The notes under the pieces were generated by a model. It was not told where the DNA came from, searched no databases, and saw nothing but the letters and a program-made list of their open reading frames with translations. 64,000 nucleotides of DNA from Symsagittifera roscoffensis (lineage: Eukaryota; Xenacoelomorpha; Acoela; Convolutidae), in assembly GCF_963678635.1 (NCBI RefSeq), contig NC_087069.1, positions 24,974,303 through 25,038,302 on the forward strand, written 5' to 3'. A program made the position numbers and the translations under genes. Position 1 is the first letter of the stretch; the number at the start of each line of letters is the position of its first letter. Positions 1 through 8,733 of this stretch are shown piece after piece.

Positions 1-144
1 TTGCTGTTAAATTAACTTTGCATCAACAGTTAGGCAGTACCAGGGAATTTAGGCGGAAATTAGTAGCATTTGAGTGGACAATTTGCTGGTAGAGGTAAAA
101 TTGATTTGATTCGCCTGTCAATTTGATTCGCCTAATGTTAAACG

Positions 145-590
145 TCATATACAGGTTGTGGATAAAAAGTTGTGTGCTAGTCCAAAAACCGATCAGATGT
201 AAATTCTGCTAGACATGGAGTGAATCTTGCAATCGCTTTATGTCTAAATTTCATAAAAATATAAAAAACAAACAGGTCTCCTAGTTTTATCCGGCAACCC
301 ACACCTCCTGTCCCTCAGGATATCTTAATTTGATCTAAAATCTCAAACAGTTCTTCCGCAATCTGTTTTTTGTTTTTCGTGTTGATAACGGTTGATGTGG
401 TATATCTATTTCAACGACGCGGATTTTTAAATTTGAATAATAAGGCTCCTCATTTTACAATTTTCAACCAGTTCTTCTACTTTAGCCACTCCCCTTTCCC
501 CGCTTGAACAATAATTTCCTTGACGCGATGGTTGCATAACCACTCAAAAGAAATCCCGTAGACCCTGTTTTCCTGCAAATCTCTTAGAGA
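145..590. repeat. Dispersed repeat, copy 1
   Basis: This stretch reappears, clearly diverged, at about 2565-3000. Both copies contain the run CAGGTTGTGGATAAAAAGTT, then GCTAGTCCAA, then TCTCCTAGTTTTATC and a CTCAGG-rich part in the same order. Shorter fragments of the same family (GCGCGCTAGTCTAAAAACC) end each 873-bp tandem unit near 1558 and 2431. No terminal repeats or coding potential are visible, so the family type is unknown. Confidence 0.7.
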
Positions 591-671
591 GCAACTCGTA
601 TAATGTTTCTGACCGTCTCGCAAGTCGTACGCACTTTGAGACTGAGAAAAGTTGGTCTACTATAGTCTCGT

Positions 672-1136
672 GCCATTCACTCTACCTGCGGCTAATTTCC
701 GACTCGATTGCTTCTCTCCATTTTCGAATATACTTCTGCTCGGACTGTAATACCCCCGAGACACTTCTATACTGATAGCTGTGGACATCTCAAATCTTTG
801 TTCAAGATTCAATAGTGAATCAAGAGAATCAACCATGCTGTAGAAACCTAGTGCAGTCACCAGATTCACTTCAGTTTCTCCATGAAAATCTGTAATTAAC
901 TGTCTCCGTTTTCGTTTTTATCACTAAGATTCCGAACAAACTAATTAAATTCTTACGCACCTTCTCAAGTGTCTTCTCACAGTCGAGACCTCCAAACATG
1001 TGACCATCCAGGCCAGAGACTTCTCCAGACAGCTACCAGGTTTATCCCAGTCCTCTGGTTCCCAGCAATGCAACTCCGCATTCTCCTCTCCATTGCTCCT
1101 GGAAGCTGCGGTCATTAGATTGTAAATGGATTTCAT
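672..1136 (-). pseudogene. Gene fragment, minus strand, function unknown
   Basis: On the minus strand an open frame begins with ATG at 1136 and runs into a good nematode 5' splice site (AGAAG/GTGCGTAAG, near 958). A second open stretch begins after an ATTACAG-type acceptor near 890 and continues to about 672. Reading the first exon in its ATG frame does not phase cleanly into the second, so this may be a decayed or mis-bounded gene rather than an intact one. Unit 2 of the tandem duplication (1818-2009) keeps the first exon almost unchanged. I recognise no domain. Confidence 0.3.
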
Positions 1137-1635
1137 GTCTGTCTAAGCTCAATCATCATTCGACTCTTTTTGAACATTTTGTTGTATGAAACCTCCGGAT
1201 GTTAGAAATTCCCAAGACCCGAGACGAAAATTGTTGGCAGTTATTTAAACTTCGTAAGACCAAAAAATTTAGGCAGTTGTTTGAACTTCCCAAGACTCAG
1301 GACTAAAACAGTTGAGATTTGTTTGAACTTCCAAAAACTCACAACCAAAACCATTGGGCAGTTGATTGAGCTTCCCAAGACCCAAGATGAATACCTTTTA
1401 GACAGGTAGTCCAATCTCCCAGTGCTCAAGTAGAAAAGTGTTGGACAATTGTGGGAGTTCCCTCATACACATTTAAAGAAATATATCGTGTTTTTGAAAG
1501 TTTTAACTGATTAAATACTGTCGGTTTAGTTTTTACAGTTTGTAAAAAAAATTTTGCGCGCTAGTCTAAAAACCAACCAAGTATTATTTCTGCTAGTCTA
1601 TTGTGTTCTGAAATGTGTTTTTTTTTGTGTTTTAT
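763..1635. repeat. 873-bp tandem duplication, unit 1
   Basis: The sequence from ACTTCTATACTGATAGCTG at 763 starts again at 1636 and matches throughout with scattered substitutions and small indels, so the period is 873 bp. The unit contains the exon-like minus-strand frame at 945-1136 and a minisatellite at about 1205-1440. The copies differ at many single positions, which argues against a pure assembly duplicate. Confidence 0.9.
1205..1440. repeat. Minisatellite of about 50 bp in unit 1
   Basis: Four to five degenerate units built around CAGTTGTTTGAACTTCCCAAGAC followed by an A-rich part repeat here. They produce a spurious open frame on the minus strand, which I do not call a gene. The same array lies at about 2078-2310 in unit 2. 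Confidence 0.75.
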
Positions 1636-2507
1636 ACTTCTATACTGATAGCTGTGGACATCTCAAATCTTTGTTCAAGATTCAATATGGAATCAAGAGA
1701 ATCAACCATGCTGTAGAAACCTAGTGCAGTCACCAGATTCACTTCAATTTCTCCATGAAAATCTGTAATTAACTGTCTCCGTTTTCGTTTTTATCACTAA
1801 GATTCCGAACAAACTAATTAAATTCTTACGCACCTTCTCAAGTGTCTTCTCACAGTCGAGACCTCCAAACAAGTGACCATCCAGGCCAGAGACTTTCCCA
1901 GACAGCTACCAGGTTTATCCCAGTCCTCTGGTTCCCAGCCATGCAACTCCGCATTCTCCTCTCCATTGCTCCTGGAAGCTGCGGTCATTAGATTGTAAAT
2001 GGATTTCATGTCTGTCTAAGCTCAATCATCATTCGACTCTTTTTGAACATTTTGTTGTTTGAAACCTCCGGATGTTAGAAATTCCCATGACCCGAGACGA
2101 AAATTGTTGGCAGTTATTTAAACTTCGTAAGACCAAAAAATTTAGGCAGTTGTTTGAACTTCCCAAGACTCAGGACTAAAACAGTTGAGATTTGTTTGAA
2201 CTTCCAAAAACTCACAACCAAAACCATTGGGCAGTTGATTGAGCTTCCCAAGACCCAAGATGAATACCTTTTAGACAGGTAGTCCAATCTCACAGTACTC
2301 AAGTAGAAAAGTGTTGGACAATTGTGGGAGCCCCCTCATACACATTTAAAGAAATATATCGTGTTTTTGAAAGTTTTAACTGATTAAATACTGTCGGTTT
2401 AGTTTTTACAGGTTGTAAAAAAAATTTTGCGCGCTAGTCTAAAAACCAACCAAGTATTATTTCTGCTAGTCTATTGTGTTCTGAAATGTGTTTTTTTTGT
2501 GTTTTTA
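1636..2507. repeat. 873-bp tandem duplication, unit 2
   Basis: Second copy of the unit at 763-1635. It keeps the minus-strand frame (1818-2009) with only a few amino-acid changes from unit 1. It ends in the T-rich run just before 2507, where the downstream dispersed repeat begins. Confidence 0.9.
2078..2310. repeat. Minisatellite of about 50 bp in unit 2
   Basis: Counterpart of the array at 1205-1440, with the same unit order and small differences. It arose with the 873-bp duplication. Confidence 0.75.
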
Positions 2508-2564
2508 AAAAGATATCGTATATTTAAAAATTTTAACTGGTAAAATTTTGTCAGTTTAGTTTAT

Positions 2565-3000
2565 ACAGGTTGTGGATAAAAAGTTGTGCGCTAGTCCAAG
2601 AACCAATCAGATGTAAACTCTGCTAGACCTTGTGTGAATCTTGCAATTACTTTATGGCTAAATTTCATAAATAATTTTAAAAAAAACTTTCAAGTCTCCT
2701 AGTTTTATCAGGCAACCCACAGTCTGATCCCTCAGGCTATCCTAATTCGATCTCTAATCTCTAACAGTTCTTCGCAATCTGTTTTTTGTTTTTCGTGTTG
2801 ATACGTTTGATATGATATATCTATTTCAACGATGCCGATTTAGAAATTTGAATAAAAATGCCCATCATTTTATATTTTTCAACCAGCCTCTTTACATTAC
2901 CCACTCTCCTCCCCCCTTAAACAACAATTTCGTTGGAGCGATGTTTGAATAATAACTTAACAGAAAGCCCGTAGACCCTGTTTCCCGGCTCTGCTGAAGT
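2565..3000. repeat. Dispersed repeat, copy 2
   Basis: Diverged copy of 145-590 in the same orientation. Together the two copies bracket the 873-bp tandem pair. Confidence 0.7.
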
Positions 3001-5160
3001 AAAAATATTTGTTCAAGTCAAATATGGTTGGAGTTGTAACTAATTACTTCATACTCGTCGCTTAAAGAATTAAGTGAGCAGTTAACGATACCCGGTCTAA
3101 CTCTTTCAATGCACACTAGTAGTTTCCGTCCCTAACCCGTTGTTTTTTTTGTGTCCGGTTCCAATGAACAGTTGTTGTTGTCGACTTGGTAACCACATTA
3201 GTGAAGCTTCCCAATTTTCAATGAATGTGACATGGTTACTTGAAAATTCATACAATTATTATGATCTAAATGATCAGTTCCTGTACAAAAGTTGTATTAT
3301 TTTCTATTACTATTTCAGTCTTTCTCGTTTTGTTTACATCTCCGTTGGCTCTCACAGATCAGTTAGCTAAGTTTCGTAGACAAAAGCGCGCCCGAGAAAA
3401 TTTTTCTGAACCGTTCAACTAGTATTCTAGAATGAACTTATAGCCCGGAGCTGTGTGAGGTAGTTTCGATCCCGTCGTCCTGACGGCACAAATACACCCA
3501 GGAGCGCCATAAAACACTACGTAACAATTAATCACACAAGTGTTAAGCGATGTTGAGAAAAATAGGCCCTTTAACTCTTGGCTCAAGGGACATGGACTCA
3601 GTGTCTTGTGCTTTTGTACTTCAATAAGTCGGAGTCATTTCACGGTTCACTTATATCATGGAATTTTAGGATCCTTACAGCTCAACGACCACTGCCAAAT
3701 AACATTCCAAACATTCCAACCTTGATAGAAAGAATTACGCCGCCGTGGCTAAGTCTCTGTAGACCTAAATTACGCGAACGCCAATAAAAACAGGGCTGGG
3801 ACCTCAAGTAATTACTTTTAGTTTTTTGGAAAGTATACCATTGATCATTTTCAGATGGATCAACATAAGACTCGCCTCTCGACCTTTAACTAAATAAAAT
3901 GCATATATGTAAATAATTTCGAGTACTTATATTCTTGTCAACAATTCTGTAATTAACACCAGTGACGATCAAGTAATATGGCTCAAAAGTTTTTGTAAGT
4001 TATAACTCAAATACTTCTTAAAGTAACGCTCAAGTAAGTTTTGGACCTGTGGGTTACTTTAGTTGGAGATTTTCTCAATCAATTTGCCTCCTGCTACACA
4101 GTCTGCAATCTCGTATCCACTCTTTGTGCTCTCTGTCAGAAACAAGATAAATCTTTTCAAACGTGGTTTTTACGGACAAATTGCGAAAAGCAATTTGATT
4201 CTCAACTGATTAAATCAAATTTCCTGCAAATGGTAATTCGATTGCATTTATTCTTGGTATTTCATTTGTCTCTGGTATTTCAGTTGTCGTCAAAAATTTG
4301 AGCATGACAGGGCCAATTCGAAATCTAGAGAAATTCAATTCGATGAAACAAAAAACTTCCAGATAACCGACTGGCACACAACATGAGAGTTTAAAATGAT
4401 GAAATTAAATTCCGTTCTGATTGATATTTCAAAAATGACGAAAAAAAATTTCAAAAGAGCATAGGCACTCCTTAGTAAAAAGAACTGATCATCAATAAGA
4501 TATACAAAACTTTCATTTCTATTAGTAGTATGCGCTCTTCGTAAGATATTAAATTTTATACGGCGTTTCAAAAACGTCTCAGCAGTTCTCAAAAAATAGA
4601 AAACATACAACGGTTTTCCCAAAAAAGGGAACAGTGCTTTGCTTGATGATTAAATAGGCTGAAATGTTTTTCACCTATCGAGCGAATATTTCAAGTAGAA
4701 TGAAGGGATCTCTATGAAACTTTTTTCCTAGGAAAACTTTGTGTTCAGGTGAACCAAAAGTGGACAAGACATCTCATGTTGAAACAAATCTTTATTGGCC
4801 ACAAAAATGTAAACCATCACAAAATCTGTTTGAATAGTGATAGTAGTTTCTTAATTTTTCCTAATTTGCGAGATTTTCTTTGATTTTTTTTAACAAGTGT
4901 GCAAAAAAAATTATGAAAAGTTTTGCATGGTGCAAAAATTAATGTAAAGTTTTTAACATGCTTGCAAAAATTGATTTTATTTTTTTGCCATCTTTCAAAC
5001 AAAATTCTATAAAAGTATTTACCAGATGCATAATTAGTTTCATTTTTAACAAATTTTTACCATTGAAATTTCTTAATAAACTTTTCTATGATCTCTTTGT
5101 TCCTATCTCTTGAAAATAAATTTACTAGATGTAAAAATATTAAATTACAAAGCACAAAAC
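3001..5160. other. Intergenic, nothing recognised
   Basis: Only short open frames occur here and none shows splice-site support, a domain or a conserved copy elsewhere in the window. The part from about 4820 to 5060 is strongly T-rich on the plus strand. I see no tRNA-like fold or mobile-element ends. Confidence 0.5.
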
Positions 5161-5174
5161 AGTAGCCAATTTAT

Positions 5175-5657
5175 TTACAAATCAAAGAGCTGTCGAGCAG
5201 TTGAAGAATTTTGCAAGTTCTCAATGGAGCGCAAAGCTGGTCTTGCCTCCATCACTAGTGTTTCGCTGACTGGAGTTCTTGGCTCAGAGAACCCCTCATC
5301 CTCTTCGATGGTAATTGGGTTGTCCACAGATCCCTCTTCCCAAGGAAAGAGGAAATCGTCGAATGGTTGGGCTACATATCTAGAGTCAGGAACTTCGAGG
5401 TAGTTCATTCCCACATGCTCGGTCACTTCCTCCATCATTTGCATTTCTCCAAGTTGATTCTCTGTAGGAGGTACTTGCATTATATGATGTTCTTTGAAAT
5501 CCCTTCGCATCACTTCCACAATATGCCAGACTTGGATTGGGATGTCCATTCGTGCCAGAAAAACTCCACAAACTGTTTCTCGCACTTGGATTTGTACTAA
5601 ATCAGCCGAAAATTCCACCGAGAACATAAGGTTGTTGTTTTGTACTGAGAAGATCAT
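5175..5657 (-). CDS. Hypothetical protein, 160 aa, single exon
   Basis: One uninterrupted minus-strand frame of 160 codons from the first ATG (5657-5655); the frame stays open a few codons further upstream but has no ATG there. Codon use is balanced and the product is not low-complexity. The N-terminal half is mixed hydrophobic and charged (about residues 12-60, including VWHIVEVMRRDFKEHH). The C-terminal half is acidic and Pro-rich (IEEDEGFSEP, about residue 118), so it looks like a small folded domain with a disordered acidic tail. There is no signal peptide or membrane segment. A sense-strand AATAAA lies just past the stop, compatible with polyadenylation. I recognise no family. The neighbours are the accessory block that continues rightwards. 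Confidence 0.65.
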   Translation of the reverse strand: MIFSVQNNNLMFSVEFSADLVQIQVRETVCGVFLARMDIPIQVWHIVEVMRRDFKEHHIMQVPPTENQLGEMQMMEEVTEHVGMNYLEVPDSRYVAQPFDDFLFPWEEGSVDNPITIEEDEGFSEPRTPVSETLVMEARPALRSIENLQNSSTARQLFDL

Positions 5658-5699
5658 TTTGAGCAAAAAGTTGAGTAAATGATTAAAAACAAGATTTAA

Positions 5700-6034
5700 A
5701 GTTGAGAGGGAGAAAGTTGCCGGTAGTTATGTTGAAATTATTGTATTTAGAGCTGAGAGAGGAGGTAGTTGACGGTAGTTAAGTTGAAAATAAAAGGATT
5801 TTTAGTTAAGAGAGAGGGGTACCTTCAACTGGAATGTGTGGTTTTAACCAATCAGAATGAATTTTCCTTATTTGGATTGTAGTCGTGTCCAATCAGATTT
5901 TAGTTTCCTTTTATGGAATTCTTATAGAAAACTCGTGTCCAATTGGAAACAAAACTCCATTTTACACATTGTCGTTTCCAATCACAAAAATGTTCATTTT
6001 TTTTCGACTTGTCGTATCCAATCAGAGGAACCTT
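5700..6034. repeat. Degenerate direct repeats with CCAAT motifs
   Basis: Two GTTGAGAG...GGTAGTTATGTTGAAA-type units stand at about 5700-5795. They are followed by at least four spaced copies of a GTCGTNTCCAATCA motif near 5882, 5933, 5970 and 6012. The core is the CCAAT box that NF-Y binds in animals. The paralogous block near 11661-11900 keeps the first part. Whether these sites regulate the minus-strand gene at 5175-5657 or are simply repeat units cannot be told from the sequence. Confidence 0.5.
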
Positions 6035-6780
6035 TCAAGGACTTAAGTCTTCCAAATAAGCAAAAATATACACAAAAGCAATCGCAAAAATAAATGACCA
6101 AAAGTTGTTTGCTGTAAAAATAATAAATATTGCCAATATAAGTAACAAAAGAAGGTAAATTAATAAAAGTAGCATCTCTGCAAGTCTTCTCATCAAGTTA
6201 ACTGAATTTTTTGTAATCATCGATGAGAAATTGCTGATTTTTCAGCAGATATTCAAGTTCTTTAATTTTGATGTAGATTTGAGATGATAACTCAAAGTTG
6301 ATGAATTTTTCAAAGCAAATCTCTGGAAATCTGATACCAAACCTGATCATGCAAGATTTTGAACTCTGAAAGTCCTTAAAAAAATGGAGGAATAAATAAC
6401 TTTGCTGGGGAGTTTTAACAAATTTGGGAGTTGGATATGGAATAAAAAGAGTCTTTGAAATATTATCGTACGATTTTTTTTATCAATTTCAAATTTTCTG
6501 AAATAAATAAAATTTCTTTTCTAGTCAAGTGTAACTCAGCTGTAAGCTTATAGCTTTGATACGCAATATGTGAATCAAAAGTAAACTCTTTGATTGAGTA
6601 AGTTTCTCTAATGAGACCTTTACTTTGTCGGAGAACTCTATTTTGGACAACATAAACGTCCAAAAAATTGTGAAAAAAGTAAGAATCTACATCTATTTCA
6701 TCAATAAGGAAATCACACGGAATATTTTCTTTTTTCTTGTAGAGTAATTCGAGGAAGTTCAAATGCTTTTTGATTGACAT
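6035..6780 (-). pseudogene. Frameshifted gene with a C-terminal membrane segment
   Basis: Reading leftwards from ATG 6780-6778, 105 codons are open to a TAA just after an A8 run (minus strand, about 6474-6481). The coding sense continues one base out of frame for about 80 codons to about 6200. It shifts again near an A6 run into a last frame (6220-6035) with a strongly hydrophobic stretch (LLLLIYLLLLLILAIFIIF). The middle part is real coding sequence, because a diverged copy at about 12390-12230 keeps the same residues (both have FPEI followed by an aromatic-rich patch and FEK). The two breaks sit in homopolymers, so sequencing error is an alternative to true decay. A spliced reading is less likely because no good donor is seen. 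Family unknown. It diverges from the gene at 7028 across a shared 247-bp promoter. Confidence 0.6.
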
Positions 6781-7027
6781 TCTTCAAAAATGAATATTTT
6801 GGATCCAAAGTTATGTCTAGGAACTGCTTAGTTCTGATTGGTTGAAAATTTTTCTGGAAAATTCTAGAATTTTCCGAAAATTCTAGAATTTTCCAAGGAA
6901 TAACGTAGTGATGACGTCATTACCATAAAAGGAAAATTGCGAGGGTATTGACGTCACTTCTATTCATAGAATGACGTCATTACCATAAAAAGAAAATTGC
7001 ATTGGTGATAGGTCACTTCTAAATTCA
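6781..7027. promoter_or_regulatory. Divergent promoter with HSE and CRE motifs
   Basis: This is the gap between two divergent reading frames (ATG at 6780 on minus, ATG at 7028 on plus). It holds an inverted CCAAT box (6833-6844), two perfect heat-shock half-site pairs TTCTAGAA at 6862-6869 and 6881-6888 set in alternating TTC/GAA blocks, and three perfect CRE palindromes TGACGTCA at 6912-6919, 6949-6956 and 6972-6979. The CREs lie in a roughly 60-bp imperfect tandem repeat (ATGACGTCATTACCATAAAA twice). HSF binds inverted NGAAN arrays and CREB/ATF factors bind TGACGTCA, so stress-inducible shared expression is the natural inference. The paralogue near 12700-12830 keeps the CCAAT box and a TTCTAGAA but has lost the CREs. 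Confidence 0.65.
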
Positions 7028-7558
7028 ATGTCTGAATTGAACATTTATCAGATTTTAAAATTGAACTACTACAAAAAACTACAAGAGTGGTGAACAGATG
7101 TAGTTGATGGAGATAGTAATAGTTTTAATTTGTATAGAAACACAGAAAGTTCAATAGTTTTGTTAAAAAGATGGAGAGGAGATTACAAAAAAGAAGAGTA
7201 CTGTCAGATTTATCAACAATGATTTTATTTAGAAGAGTTAACTCAGATTGGGTGGTCGATTAGTAAAAAACAAAACAATGGAAGAGTCTATGAAACAGAA
7301 ATTGGAGATAAGGAACATCAATTCGATTACTGTTTTGAATTTGATACAAATACAAAATCCAGATTTGTCAGAATATCTTTTGATTGTTTATCCAAATTTA
7401 ATAGACTTCCGGTTGTTTATACTACAATATACCAAAAAGTAAACGATAAAAACTTATATTTTGGTAATTTCTTTTTTCACTGGGTAGAAATAGAACAAAT
7501 CGGAAAAATTTTGATCGAAATTTCAAAATTTGAATTGAATATCGAAAAAACAATATAG
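7028..7558 (+). pseudogene. 176-codon frame with two in-frame TGA codons
   Basis: A single frame runs from ATG 7028 to TAG 7556-7558 and is interrupted only by TGA at 7091-7093 (codon 22) and 7220-7222 (codon 65). Downstream of the second TGA, 111 codons are open with a convincing protein composition, rich in aromatics and charges (for example FEFDTNTKSRFVRISFDCLS). There are no indels. Such a pattern fits a recently silenced gene (TGG or CGA to TGA), readthrough, or introns I cannot place. It is the plus-strand partner of the divergent promoter at 6781-7027. No family is recognised, and no signal peptide or membrane segment is present. The paralogous block at 12840-13000 has lost this gene. 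Confidence 0.6.
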
Positions 7559-7810
7559 ACTAGACAAGAAATCTCATTTATCCCATTAGGGTATCAAACT
7601 TCAAATCTTAGTTATGTTGGAAAAATTCAATAATATTTATTGATTTAGAAATTTCATAAACAAAATCTGGTTCTGATCTACAAAGTTTTTAAAATCTGTG
7701 ATTACTTCATTCTGATTGGTTATTAACACAAATAATGTCTGTGAAAGTATTCTCAAAATCTACAAAAGTTAAAGAAATTGTTGAAAAATTCATGAGAAGA
7801 AGAGCTCAAC

Positions 7811-8040
7811 TCTGATTGGTTGACTTTAAATTTCTTGAAAATTTCATGACTTTTGAAGCTCAACTCTGATATGTTGACATTGATTTTGTTGAAAATTACA
7901 TGATTTTTGAAGCTCAATTCTGATTGGTGGACATTGAATTTGTCGAAAATCACATGACTATTGAAGCTCAATTCTGATTGGTTGATATCAGAAAAGATAA
8001 AAGTTTCCTTGTAATTAATGCTCGATTCTGATTGGTTGAT
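7811..8040 (+). repeat. 54-bp minisatellite carrying CTGATTGG boxes
   Basis: The motif TCTGATTGGTTG recurs at 7811, 7865 (degenerate, TCTGATATGTTG), 7919, 7973 and 8027, exactly 54 bp apart, embedded in GAAGCTCAATTC-N-GACATTGAATTTG-type units. An extra copy of the core stands at 7711. CTGATTGG is the reverse complement of CCAATCAG, the NF-Y type CCAAT box. The array ends about 215 bp before the zinc-finger gene start, so it may act as a repeated promoter element. The open frame it gives on the minus strand is not a gene. Confidence 0.8.
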
Positions 8041-8253
8041 ACTTTTAAAAATTCCATGGTTAGATTGGATGATTTTTATTTCAACTAGGCTAAATAGCAT
8101 ATCCATTCTGATTTTCTTTCTCGTTAAAAACAATTGGTTAATAAGTTTGCTGTTTTTATTTACTTTTATTCATTTTTTGAGGCTATTCAACTCACCTTAT
8201 CTAAAAATTTGGTACATTTTATATCTCCCATTTAATTTTTCATTACTATTGAG

Positions 8254-8733
8254 ATGCCTTCACTCAATAGAAACGAAAGAGTTGCATGTCTTGAATGTGG
8301 CAGGGATTACACTCACAAAGATGCATCAAGACATCGAAGAACATGTGGTGTTTTGAAGTGTTCTAACTGTAATTTTTATACTTATAGCAGCGAGGAACTC
8401 GCTAATCATTTCAAGAAGAAGCATTCTCAGCATAATATTAAATTATGTGCTCAGCAGACTCCAAACACACTTCAGGAAAAGGTAAAATTTTAAAGTTTTT
8501 TTTTGAAAAAGTTAGAAATTACTATGATTAATAAATTTTACTGAATCTGAAAGGTCTCAGCAATTGTAACAAATCTAGTCAGTAATTATACAGTGTTTTC
8601 ATTACATTACCTGAACTGTCATTTATTTTTTTATTCAAAGGTTTTGATTGATGATAAAGACAGCAAAAATCGAGTTCAAATCGTCGTGAAGCTTTCCATG
8701 GAACTCGATCCGAAAACTTTTAATCAACAGTAA
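8254..8733 (+). CDS. Small two-exon C2H2-type zinc-finger protein
   Basis: Exon 1 runs from ATG 8254 to 8481, ending AAAAG/GTAAAATTT, and is exactly 76 codons. Exon 2, 8641-8733, continues in phase for 30 codons to TAA. Its acceptor (ATTCAAAG) is weak, so this junction is less sure than exon 1. The 106-aa product has a C-x2-C...H-x4-C finger (CLECGRDYTHKDASRHRRTC, about residues 11-30) followed at once by a C-x2-C...H-x4-H finger (CSNCNFYTYSSEELANHF..., about 35-56). Two closely spaced fingers suggest nucleic-acid or protein binding; the target is unknown. A broken paralogue with an in-frame stop in the second finger lies at 13350-13577. It lies downstream of the CCAAT minisatellite. Confidence 0.75.

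Noticed and set aside
3430-3510. Possible tRNA-like TTTCGATCC segment
   Set aside because: No matching acceptor or anticodon stem could be formed around it.
7753-8133. 126-codon minus-strand frame with SELSFNSHVIF-like internal repeats
   Set aside because: It is produced by the 54-bp minisatellite (54 is divisible by 3), so the frame stays open by periodicity; no independent coding evidence.
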